Part shown: positions 54,998-64,000 of the stretch, piece by piece
How the letters are laid out: each line of letters starts with the position of its first letter
How positions within the stretch are numbered: position 1 is the first letter of the stretch
Origin: Megaleporinus macrocephalus
Taxonomy: Eukaryota; Chordata; Actinopteri; Characiformes; Anostomidae
NCBI GenBank assembly: GCA_021613375.1
Contig: CM038702.1
Location: 27,876,849 to 27,940,848, forward strand
Direction of reading: 5' to 3'
DNA: 64,000 nucleotides
Program-made: the position numbers and the translations under genes
Notes under the pieces: generated by a model
The model's database searches: none
What the model saw: only the letters and a program-made list of their open reading frames with translations
Told to the model about the DNA's origin: nothing

Positions 54998-56311
54998 AAT
55001 TTACCTTTTATCTCTAAGATTTTAGAAAAGGCTGTAGCTCGACAACTCTGTTCTCATCTACATAAGAACAACATATATGAAAAATTCCAATCTGGTTTTA
55101 GGCCACACCACAGCACAGAGACAGCTTTAGTTAATATAACAAATGATCTTCTTCTTGCCTCTGATCAGGGCCACGTATCTCTACTGGTGTTACTCGATCT
55201 AAGTGCAGCTTTTGACACTATAGATCACACTATTCTCTTGGACAGGCTAGAAAATATAGTTGGAATCACAGGAACAGCGTTATCCTGGTTCATATCTTAC
55301 CTTAGTGATCGCTTTCAGTTTGTAAAGATAAATAATGTATCATCTAACACTACAAAAGTGAAATATGGCGTTCCACAAGGTTCTGTTTTAGGTCCTCTGT
55401 TATTTACACTATATATGCTACCATTAGGCTCAGTTATAAATAGACATGGAATTAGTTTCCACTGTTATGCCGATGATACACAACTGTACATATCAGCCAA
55501 ACCAGATGACAAATCCAGATTAAATAAGATAGAAGATTGTGTAAGAGATATTAGACTTTGGATGCTACAGAACTTCCTTCTTTTAAACCCAGACAAAACG
55601 GAAGTTCTCCTCCTCGGCCCAAAGGCTGCTCGGACTAAATGTTCAGATTTAATGTTAAATCTTGCTGACTTCTCTGTAGTTCCTGGTTCAGTAGCCAAAA
55701 ATCTTGGTGTAACAATAGACTCAGATCTGACATTTAATCAACACATCGGTAATATTACAAGAACAGCGTTTCTTCACCTACGAAACATTTCAAAGTTAAG
55801 AAATGCGTTATCTGTGTCTGATGCTGAAAAGTTAGTGCATGCCTTTATAACCTCAAGGCTAGATTATTGCAATGCATTATTGTCAGGATGCTCCAGCAGG
55901 AACCTGAATAAACTTCAGTTAGTTCAGAACGCTGCAGCTAGAGTACTAACTAAAACCAGGAAATTCGATCACATCAGTCCAGTTTTATCAGCGCTACACT
56001 GGCTTCCTGTTAAATTCCGTATCGACTATAAAAATCTATTACTGACGTATAAAGCCCTGCACGGTCTCACACCAGAGTACCTGCAAGATCTTATTTCCTA
56101 TTATGAACCGCCACGTTCACTCAGATCACAGGATGCTGGTTTTCTAATAGTTCCTAAAATTCAGAAGACTACAATGGGGGGAAGAGCTTTTTCCTACAAA
56201 GCCCCAAAATTGTGGAATAATCTCCCAGTTAATGTTCGGGACTCTGACACAGTCTCAATATTTAAGTCTAGACTGAAAACATACTTGTTTAGTGTAGCTT
56301 TTGGTTATTAA
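54998..56311 (+). CDS. L2 reverse transcriptase, open from truncation to stop
   Basis: 437 codons without a stop. In order: FQSGFRPHHSTETALV, LLDLSAAFDTIDHTILLDRL, YGVPQGSVLGPLLFTLYMLP, the catalytic FHCYADDTQLYIS, FLLLNPDKTEVLLLGP, KNLGVTIDSDLTFNQHI. The C-terminus follows with SRLDYCNALLSGC, VQNAAARVLTKT and LWNNLPVNVRDSDTVSIFKS. All palm motifs are intact, but the endonuclease half is absent and no promoter or start codon is expected, so it is not an active gene. Annotate as a transposon fragment, not a host gene. Confidence 0.8.
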   Translation, partial: NLPFISKILEKAVARQLCSHLHKNNIYEKFQSGFRPHHSTETALVNITNDLLLASDQGHVSLLVLLDLSAAFDTIDHTILLDRLENIVGITGTALSWFISYLSDRFQFVKINNVSSNTTKVKYGVPQGSVLGPLLFTLYMLPLGSVINRHGISFHCYADDTQLYISAKPDDKSRLNKIEDCVRDIRLWMLQNFLLLNPDKTEVLLLGPKAARTKCSDLMLNLADFSVVPGSVAKNLGVTIDSDLTFNQHIGNITRTAFLHLRNISKLRNALSVSDAEKLVHAFITSRLDYCNALLSGCSSRNLNKLQLVQNAAARVLTKTRKFDHISPVLSALHWLPVKFRIDYKNLLLTYKALHGLTPEYLQDLISYYEPPRSLRSQDAGFLIVPKIQKTTMGGRAFSYKAPKLWNNLPVNVRDSDTVSIFKSRLKTYLFSVAFGY

Positions 56312-57163
56312 TCTTCTCTTTTAGATAAAGGCAGGAGATCTGGGGGTTCTTGGACACAGAGGTTTACGGTAAACTGAGATGTTGGTGCTGTTGTTCCACC
56401 ACTTCACGCGATCACACAGGTTTGTTGATGGTGGAGTGGGGGGACCCCAGTGTCTCAGGGTACTCTCATGTCCATGTTACCTTCTGGTTCTCTCCTTTTA
56501 GTTTAGGCTGTTATAGTTAGATCTGCCGGAGTCGCCAGCCACACTCTAAAATTCTGAAAATTCATATTCTCTACAGTCATACTCCCGAGCCCAACTAACT
56601 CTCTCTCTTTACTCTTCCTGAGGAAATGACTGTCCTCCCATCTGTTGAAGGCTGTTGAAGGACTGATCATCGGGCCATCACCCCACCATCACCAGCCAGC
56701 TCACCTGTCCATTTACTGCTACACCCTCAGTTACATCACTGTGCCATCCAGATGCACCAGCACTGAGATAGGATGGGACTGTTTCAGCTCACGCCCACTT
56801 TACATAAAGACTCAGTCATAGACTGCCTCAGCCAGAGACTGCCTCAGTCATACACTGCCTCTATCTGTGCAGCTTCTAAAGCTTTGCTATCCAGATTTCA
56901 AACAGAGGCTCCTTTCTTTGGTATTTAGTTCAAACTGTAAATACTGTTTGACCAGAGGAGGATGGGTCTCCCCTTGTGAGTCTGGTTCCTCCCAAGGTTT
57001 CTTCCTCCAGTTGAGGGAGTTTTTCCTTGCCACTGTTGCCTCTGGCTTGCTCACTGGGGGATATATGTTATAACTGTTTTCAAAACTCTGTAAAGCTGCT
57101 TTGAGACAACATCATTGTAAAAAGCGCTATATAAATAAAATTGACTTGACTTGACTTGACTCA
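54998..57163 (+). mobile_element. L2 LINE, 5'-truncated, young-looking
   Basis: Begins inside the RT (NLPFISKILEKAVARQL), with no endonuclease. The RT is followed by an 850-bp 3' UTR that includes 'GAGGGAGTTTTTCCTTGCCA' and 'AAAGCGCTATATAAATAAAA', then the tail TTGAC repeated (57143-57163). 5' truncation is normal for LINE insertion. Confidence 0.85.
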
Positions 57164-57630
57164 TAAAACGTATATCCAGAACAGAATAAAATAACAAATT
57201 CTTAATATGACAAGAAATGTAATGCTGAATGTACTGCTTCATTGAATGCTGGTGAGCTCTCCATGCTGGCTATGATGTTTATCTTCTTAGGCTTTTCATG
57301 CTGATAAATTATTCATACCATATGTAGTCACACATGCAAAAAGTGGTGAAATTTGAGTTGCATGTAATTGAATTACACTGATGCCTTCAGAATTTGGTAA
57401 ACAGGAGCATGCAAGCTAGCATCTCAGAGAGGGCCTTCGCACTTCTGTGTAGAAGTTTTTTACATTGCAGGAAAAGAGGATTAACTTACCTTCCATGTCC
57501 ATAACTTCCCCAGCCTGGTGTACATTTAGAGACTGAACAGCAAAAAATATTCATCATCACTGAAATAATAATAAAATTAACAGAATTTCTCCACTTTGTT
57601 CTAGTATGAAACAATACAAATTTCAAATTT
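57164..57630. other. Intergenic spacer, no feature seen
   Basis: AT-rich sequence between the L2 tail and the 24-bp minisatellite. No ORF or repeat is recognised. Confidence 0.5.
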
Positions 57631-58817
57631 CAGTCAAACGTTTTAGATCATTACCAGTCAAACGTTTTAGATCACTACCAGTCAAACGTTTTAGACCACT
57701 ACCAGTCAAACGTTTTAGTACACTACCAGTCGAACGTTTTAGATCACTACCAGTCAAACGTTTTAGATCACTACCAGTCATACGTTTTAGTACACTACCA
57801 GTCAAACATTTTAGATCACTACCAGTCAAACGTTTTAGATCACTACCAGTCAAACGTTTTAGTACACTACCAGCCAAACGTTTTAGATCACTACCAGTCA
57901 AACGTTTTAGTACACTACCTGCCAAACGTTTTAGATCACTACCAGTCAAACGTTTTAGATCACTACCAGCCAAACGTTTTAGATCACTACCAGTCAAATA
58001 TTTTAGATCACTACCAGCCAAACGTTTTAGATAACTACCAGCCAAACGTTTTAGTACACTACCAGCCAAATGTTTTAGATCACTACCAGTCAAACATTTT
58101 AGATCACTACTTGCCAAACGTTTTAGATCACTACCTGCCAAACGTTTTAGATCACTACCAGTCAAACGTTTTAGATCACTACCAGCCAAACGTTTTAGAT
58201 CACTACCAGTCAAATATTTTAGATCACTACCTGCCAAACGTTTTAGATAACTACCAGCCAAACGTTTTAGATAACTTCCAGCCAAACGTTTTAGTACACT
58301 ACCAGCCAAACGTTTTAGATCACTACCAGCCAAACGTTTTAGATCACTACCAGTCAAACGTTTTAGTACACTACCAGCCAAACGTTTTAGATCACTACCA
58401 GCCAAGCGTTTTAGATCACTACCAGCCAAACATTTTAGATCACTACCAGCCAAACGTTTTAGTATACTACCAGCCAAACGTTTTAGATCACTACCAGTCA
58501 AACGTTTTAGATCACTTCCAGTCAAACGTTTTAGATCACTACCAGCCAAACGTTTTAGATCACTACCTGTCAAACGTTTTAGAACACAACCAGCCAAACG
58601 TTTTAGATCACTACCAGCCAAACGTTTAGATCACTACCAGTCAAACGTTTTAGATCACTACCAGCCACACATTTTAGTACACTACCAGCCAAACGTTTCA
58701 GATCACTACCAGCCAAACATTTCAGATCACTACCAGCCAAACATTTTAGTACATTACCAGCCAAACATTTTAGATCACTACTGACTGTTAGTGTACTAAA
58801 TTTTGACCGGTAGTGTA
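57631..58817 (+). repeat. 24-bp minisatellite with inverted transposon end
   Basis: About 48 copies of a 24-bp unit, 'GTCAAACGTTTTAGATCACT' plus ACCA, run to 58782. Variants are GCC for GTC, GTACACT for GATCACT and ATAACT. The right side ends in an inverted partner: 58791-58817 read on the opposite strand is TACACTACCGGTCAAAATTT, matching the unit and the known end of a fish DNA transposon. So the array looks like one terminal repeat of an element, expanded. Because 24 is divisible by 3, long ORFs open on both strands (57623-58621 minus; 57606-58034 and 58111-58629 plus); they are artefacts. Confidence 0.9.
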
Positions 58818-59670
58818 AGTTATGAATAAAACTATTTGAAATATAAAAAGCTTTAAAAAATGTATTACATTTTTAGGTTGATCTGACAAACTATTTTTAC
58901 AATGTACTTAAATACAAAACAATATTTAACATTTGTACACAGCTTGGTTTCTTTCTAATAGCACGTCCTTACATATGAGATAAGTTACTGGTTCATTGAG
59001 TATCTGTGAATGGACCTAGGAGATGGAGGGTGGGTATGTGGATTTCACTGATGTAACACGTAACACAGTCAAACTGCCTGCAGTCGTGTTCAGTGAAATG
59101 CGATACATTATCATTTTCCAATAAATTCCAGTAAGGGAGTACCCTCAGGGCCTTCTAGCCATCAGACATGATCTAATAATTTCTGGGAACTAAAAATCCT
59201 TAGTTCATTATCATTCAATAGAATTATGCTTGCATTCAACCTCTACGGTTATAACAGTATTTATTTGGTTGGAATGGAAACAAAAGGCTTACATTTTTTA
59301 ATCACCCAGTGAATAATTGGCCAAACAGGAGTTGTTGTTTCTTTCCATGATATCTCAGTAAATACAATTAAGTGAACTCTCCCATCGGTTATGACTAACG
59401 CATTAGATACATTTTCTCTTATCACTCTAGGCCTTTTGGAAGTCCTAGGCTCTGTTTTCATTTCTTTTTTAACCTCACACACTCATCATATGGATATGCG
59501 TCACACCTCTGTTACACAACTGACCTGTAGTTCACCCAGAACACACTCGCCTTTGGCAGGTTAGCCTCAGTGAGCTAATTGGGCAGCTGTGTGAACTTTG
59601 CAAAAGTTTTTTAAAAGTTTGAGCATAACGTACATAACATGACTAAAAAATGTCAAACATGCTTCGTCAA
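58818..59670. other. Intergenic DNA, nothing recognised
   Basis: AT-rich and stop-filled on both strands. No transposon end or conserved protein seen. Confidence 0.45.
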
Positions 59671-60140
59671 TCTTCAATGTACAAAAAAAAACAAATCTCC
59701 AGAATGGCAGCTTTACAGGAGAGGAAGAAAGCCCTCTTTACTTTCAATGTAGGTCAATAGAAACAAAGATTTTTCAAAGGATTTTAAAGCATTTCTATTG
59801 GTCCGTTCATTGTGAAATGTTTACACAGTGAAATGTCGTGTTCAATGATGCAGAATAAATGGAGATACATGGCTTTTTCTTTGGACAGCGACAATATGGT
59901 TTAAGCATAACATTGCTGTCCAATGAAAAACATGTATCTCCATTTTTGTAGATGTTGAGTTTTCTACATCATTTTACATTGTGTAAAAAATTTCAGGATG
60001 AACAGACCAATAGAAGCGCTCCAAAATAACAAAAAAAAAATTCTGGTTCTATTGACTTACATTGAAGAAAGTATGTTTTTGGTCTCTCCTGTAAAGTTGC
60101 AATTTGGGTGATACTTATTTTTAATTGGACGGCGATGATA
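59671..60140. mobile_element. Foldback (long inverted repeat) element
   Basis: The left arm (AATGGCAGCTTTACAGGAGA ... TTCAATGTAGGTCAATAGAA ... TTTCTATTGGTCCGTTCAT) is repeated in reverse in the right arm around a centre near 59915. The centre itself is a smaller palindrome (GGAGATACATGG / CATGTATCTCC). Related pieces lie at 31575-31805 and 61620-61710. Non-coding MITE-like family. Confidence 0.75.
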
Positions 60141-60794
60141 ATTAGTTCTGATGTCTAATTAAGTTATGATTCTTTCTCTCAGTGTGGCTTCTCAGTGTAT
60201 GCCTTGGAATGACCCTGGAAATGTTTCCACAGGCCTGAGAGCAGAGCTGATTCCCAAGGGAAGACATATTCTCCCCCAAACGAAACAATGGCTGCAGTTT
60301 ATTTTCCATACGTGGACAGTGGGCAGTGATTGGTGTGTTTTCAGTTTTCGGTTATATGGACTCTCTAAACATTCCCTTTGGTGTTCTTCTCTTTCATTCT
60401 CTCTGCTGAGCCCATTCTGTGAGCTGCATCTTTCTGTTTTTTATGTGAATGACCTACGTGCACAGTGAACATCTTTCACATGCATTCCAAGCATGACATA
60501 GATCCTCCACCTGTTACCATAGTAACAGCGTGTCTCTGTCCTTGCTTTTCGGCAGGCGCTCACCGCATGCTGAGAGACACAACGCCATCAGACGATAAAT
60601 AACACTGTTTCTGGGGCACGGCTGGTACCTGCGCAGGTTCGGAGGAGAAAACAACGTGTGATGGCTTCTTACAGTGACCTGTGCAATGAGGGCCTGTTTG
60701 GAGGAGATTAGTTTATCATGGAGAGGTGTGGCAATGCAGTTCTCTCCATCCTGTCTCTAATGTTTAAGACCGATTCGCACAGGATTAAAAACTC

Positions 60795-61408
60795 CAGTGA
60801 AAAACAGTGTGCAATACTATCCACAAATAGAGAAACATGGAACAGTGCTGAACTTGCCCAGAAGTAACAGGCCCACCAAAATTACTCCAATTGCTGCTTC
60901 AGAACATGAGACTTGCTGTAATTGATGGAACTATGAATTCTGCTTTATACCCGAAAATTCTAAAGCAAAATGTCCAGCCATCAGTTTGTGACCTTAAGCT
61001 CAAGCGTACATGGGTTCTGCAGCAGGACCATGTTCTGAACACACCAGCAAGTCCACCTCTGAATGAAATTAAGGTTTTGGAGTGGCCCAGTCATAGTCCG
61101 ATCTTAAATCGGATAGAGATGCTGTGGAATAACCTGAAACAGACCGTTCATGCTCGAAACCCCTCTATTGTGGCTGAATTAAAACAATTCCTCCATAGAG
61201 ATGTGAAAGACTCATTGCCAGTTATCGCAAATGCTTGATTGCAGTTGTTGCTGCCAAGGGTGGCACAATCACTTATTAGGTTTAGGGGCAATTACTTTTT
61301 CACATAGCTTTATAATTGAAAAAATGCATTTTGTATTCACTCAGGTTATCTTTGTCTGATATGTGTAAGAAATCTGTAAGGGGTCAAATACTTTTTCACA
61401 GTACTGTA
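60795..61408 (+). mobile_element. Tc1-like transposon relic, family D
   Basis: The + strand ORF 60891-61238 holds decayed catalytic blocks: VLQQDHVLNTPAS (usual FQQDNDPKHTA) and LEWPSHSPILNRIEMLWNNL (usual WPSQSPDLNPIEHLW), where the catalytic Asp region is altered. The right terminus TACTTTTTCACAGTACTGTA at 61389-61408 is the known end of this fish family. The left end is missing or decayed. Confidence 0.75.
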
Positions 61409-61619
61409 ATTTAGGCATTATGTTATTGTTGTTTTTAAGTGAATACACTGTTTCATTATCACTGCTATTAATTTCGTAGCCAACGGTCACTGCATAAAAT
61501 CTAAGAAGAAATTTCCATTTTTTAATGTTTAGAGTCGTATACATATTAGTTTCATTTGAACCACAAAAACACAACCCTGGTCCCCAGTAAAACCAAACAT
61601 GTGTTGTATTTTGCGTAAT

Positions 61620-61710
61620 CATATCATAGCTGTCCAAAGAACAACAAGTATCCCCAAAATGCCGACTTTACAGGAGAGGCCAAAAACAGATCTTTGTCAC
61701 CCCCTGTGTT
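61620..61710 (+). repeat. Fragment of the foldback family
   Basis: 'GCTGTCCAAAGAACAACAAG' and 'GACTTTACAGGAGAGGCCAA' match the left arm of the 59.7-kb element. Confidence 0.5.
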
Positions 61711-62060
61711 TTCCTATCGGTCTATGTCTTTGTTTACATTCCCCTGTCTTAGCCATGTGCTAATGTATTGGTCACATGCTCCTCTTTGTCTCTGCTCCTG
61801 ACCTGTTCTTAGTCTCTTCCAGTCTTATTTCTTAGTTTCCTTCCATTCCCAGGTGTTCCTTCTTCCATTTGTCTTTTATATACCCTCTGTTTGCTCCCTG
61901 TGTTTGACGTTCATAGGCATTACTGTGCTTTTGTGTTTTGTTGGTGTTTCCTGATGTTCCCTTTTGTGTTTTTGTCTGCTAGTGTGTATTGAAGTGTACA
62001 TCTGGCTTATATTAACAAACCCTATAGAATAGTCACTTCTACACCAAATATGGGAAGGTG
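61700..62060 (+). mobile_element. LTR-like sequence (low confidence)
   Basis: Pyrimidine- and TGTT-rich DNA with a TATA-like CTTTTATATACC at 61875, then TTTGCTCCCTGTGTTTGACG and a decayed AATAAA-like AACAAACCCT near 62013. This resembles the layout of fish gypsy LTRs. No target duplication found. Confidence 0.3.
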
Positions 62061-62461
62061 ATTTAGACCATGTGTGTTCATCTTGGGGTCCTGGGTATAA
62101 AGACCAGGCTCACAGCAGAGACTTCGGAGGTCTTATTAATTTGGCTCGGGGCCTTCCCACACAAAGCGCAATGTCTGAAACACATGAGAGGAACTTCACA
62201 ATCAGGAGAGAAGCCTCTCTCTGACACAGGAAGATTGGACGTTGGAAGATGATGCTGTACTTTCTTTGTATAATAAACTTGCTTGTATTTACAACTAAAG
62301 TCAGTGTAAAAAATGTCTTTAAGCCACAAACAAAGCATCGCAACAGACGACAATTGACACTTGTCGTGACACTTTCTTTGTTTGGGTTTTGTTATTTTGT
62401 TACTTTGTTTTATTTTGGGTTCTTTCTGTCACAATGGACTTTAAGTATAAAAACATGACAT

Positions 62462-62815
62462 GACAGAGCTCCATGTCACAAGGCAGAAGTGATAACCCAG
62501 TGGCTCGGTGAACAAAATGTGAAAATTTGGGTCCATGGCCAGGAAACTCCCCGGATCTCAATCCCATTGAGAACCTGTGGTCAATACTCAAAAAGATTGT
62601 GGACTAACAAAAAACCCCGGAATTGTGATCAACTCCAAGCACTGATTAGGTAAAAATGGTTTGCCATCATTCAAGATTTTGTCCAGAAGCTGATATCTAG
62701 CATGCCGAGGCAGATTGCAGAAGTCTTAAAGAAGAAGGATCTACACTGTAAATATGAAGTCTTTGCGTAAACTGGATGTATTTGTTAATAAAACACACAT
62801 ATGGAATGCTTGTAA
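62462..62815 (+). mobile_element. Tc1-like transposon relic, family E (3' part)
   Basis: The + strand reads the end of a Tc1 transposase. A decayed WPGNSPDLNPIENLWSIL block sits near 62535-62590, with a frameshift at its start. A stop follows, then DFVQKLISSMPRQIAEVLKK near 62675-62735. A TTGTTAATAAAACACAC 3' flank follows. The DDE domain C-terminal part only. Confidence 0.7.
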
Positions 62816-62939
62816 TTGAACTTCGTCATAAACCCATCCTCCTCTGGTCAACCCCGGATAGAGAGCAACAAAGCTAATGAGATTATAAAACAGAATACAA
62901 TAAGAAGCTCTGCTTGAACATGTTTCATTAATATTCTAG

Positions 62940-64000
62940 TTCAGGAGGTAGTGATGTGGTGGCTAGGGTACTGTAGTAGTTCCAGTCAGTAAGGCTGACG
63001 AGCAGTAGAGCATCCTCAGGTCAGACAGGAGGGACAGATGATCAGCCAGTGTGGCGGAAGCTCTGGTGACTTTTGAGTGATGACAAGAGAGATATTGAGA
63101 GGCAGAAGGAGATAGAGAGAGGATGGGGGAGAGAAGGGGGGGGGGGGCAATGGTAGATTAGTCCATTTATGGAGAGATGTCAGAGAGTAATAATTCAGCT
63201 GATATTAGAGGAGAGCTTGTGCAAACAGGTGAGTTTAGAGTCTAATTTTAAATGTGGAGAGTGTGTCCTGAAAAGAGAATGGGAGGTCTTATTTGGGGGC
63301 TATGTAGGAAAAATCTCGACCACCTGCTGTGGTTTTTCTAATGGAAGGAACTGTCAGCAGGCTGCTGTTTCCTTTAATGGAGCGTACATGCGGTGCCAGA
63401 CCGTGCAGTTAAGAGAAGAATCTAGTATTCAACACAGAATCTAACAGTTAGCCAATGTAGTGACAACTGAACTGGGGATATGTGTTCGAACCTTTTGGTT
63501 TTCATGAAGACTCTAGCAGCTGCATTCTGGACCGACTGGAGCTAATTTAGAGACTTACTAGAGCATCTAGCTAGAAAACTGTTACAGTAATGTAACCTGG
63601 AGGTATAAAGGCACGCACCAGCTTTTCTACATCGCTTATGTAGAGTATGTTACGTAGTTTGACGATATTACGCACATGAATAAATGCGGTTCTAACCGTG
63701 TTGGAGATGTGTGTATAAAAAGAGAGACTGGAATCAAAGACTGTCCACAGTATTGTTTGGACTAACCATGTAGCCATCTAAGTTTAATCCACATTTGTGA
63801 GTTAGGAGCTCTGTGCTTTGGGTCCAAGTAGTAGGGCCTCAGTTTTCTTTGGGTTTAGAAGGAGGAAATTATTAGTCATCCAGTTTTTTATATTTTTAAC
63901 ACATTCTTCAATTTTATGTGGATTTAAAGCTTCATTTGGTTTAGCTGATATGTAGAGCTGTGTGTCTTCAGTGTAGCAGTGATAGCTAATGCCGAAACTA
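62940..64000 (-). pseudogene. Antisense L2 LINE running off the right edge
   Basis: From 64000 leftward the minus strand gives FGISYHCYTEDTQLYISAKP, NNFLLLNPKKTEALLLGP, TVRTAFIHVRNIVKLRN, then (frameshifted) LHYCNSFLARCSSKSLN-stop, VQNAAARVFMKT and FEHISPV. Near 63300 follow KTTAGGRDFSY and TLSTFK. The order equals that of the 55-kb L2. The catalytic YADD has become YTED, and at least two stops and two frameshifts are present. The 3' UTR probably reaches to about 62940. Confidence 0.75.

Noticed and set aside
57606..58629. Long ORFs on both strands (up to 332 codons) with 8-residue repeats
   Set aside because: The 24-bp unit is divisible by three and happens to lack stops. ORFs exist in several frames at once, which is not expected of a real gene.
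57631..58782. Regular repeats resembling a CRISPR array
   Set aside because: The units are contiguous with no unique spacers, and the DNA is a vertebrate genome with no cas genes.
60166..60468. 100-codon ORF
   Set aside because: Sequence has no conserved pattern or flanking splice sites. Probably chance in intergenic DNA.

Overview
This window is nuclear DNA from a ray-finned (teleost) fish. Two vertebrate genes have short GT-AG exons. The interspersed repeats are typical of fish genomes: L2/CR1-group and Rex1 LINEs, many Tc1-like relics, hAT-like non-autonomous elements, a tRNA-headed SINE and long CA/TG arrays. The repeat mix hints at an ostariophysan (characin or catfish type), but that is only a guess.

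Region 1 (1-4.6 kb): the complete coding part of yeats4 (GAS41), seven exons on the + strand, 226 residues. Region 2 (5.76-6.23 kb): a GC-rich promoter-like block and a probable untranslated first exon of frs2. Region 3 (6.2-25.9 kb): a very long 5'-UTR intron of frs2 filled with repeats. It holds a 42-bp minisatellite made from a transposon end, a 1.7-kb 28/29-bp minisatellite, CT and GT arrays, Tc1-like relics and a SINE. Region 4 (25.9-28.8 kb): five coding exons of frs2, giving a 488-residue docking protein. Its N-myristoylation site, PTB domain and all six Grb2/Shp2 tyrosine motifs are conserved. The order yeats4-frs2 matches my recollection of conserved vertebrate synteny (human 12q15).

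Region 5 (28.8-44.9 kb): frs2 3' UTR of unknown length, then intergenic DNA with DNA-transposon relics, an antisense LINE relic and two or three CTCF-like motifs. No host gene is recognised. Region 6 (45-57.2 kb): three LINEs on the same strand. They are a degenerate L2-group copy split by a 599-bp solo LTR, a Rex1 copy starting directly at the first one's tail, and a younger L2 whose reverse transcriptase frame is open from its truncation point to the stop. Between the last two lie a gypsy-type LTR/gag remnant, two Tc1-like relics and an RTE-like fragment. Region 7 (57.2-64 kb): a 24-bp minisatellite built from another transposon end, a foldback element, two more Tc1 relics and an antisense L2 running off the right edge.

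The two host genes act in different pathways: histone acyl-lysine reading in chromatin, and FGF-receptor signalling at the membrane. I found no operon-like, CRISPR or defence system. The most unusual structure is the repeated conversion of DNA-transposon termini into minisatellites, whose long 'open reading frames' are artefacts of the repeat.
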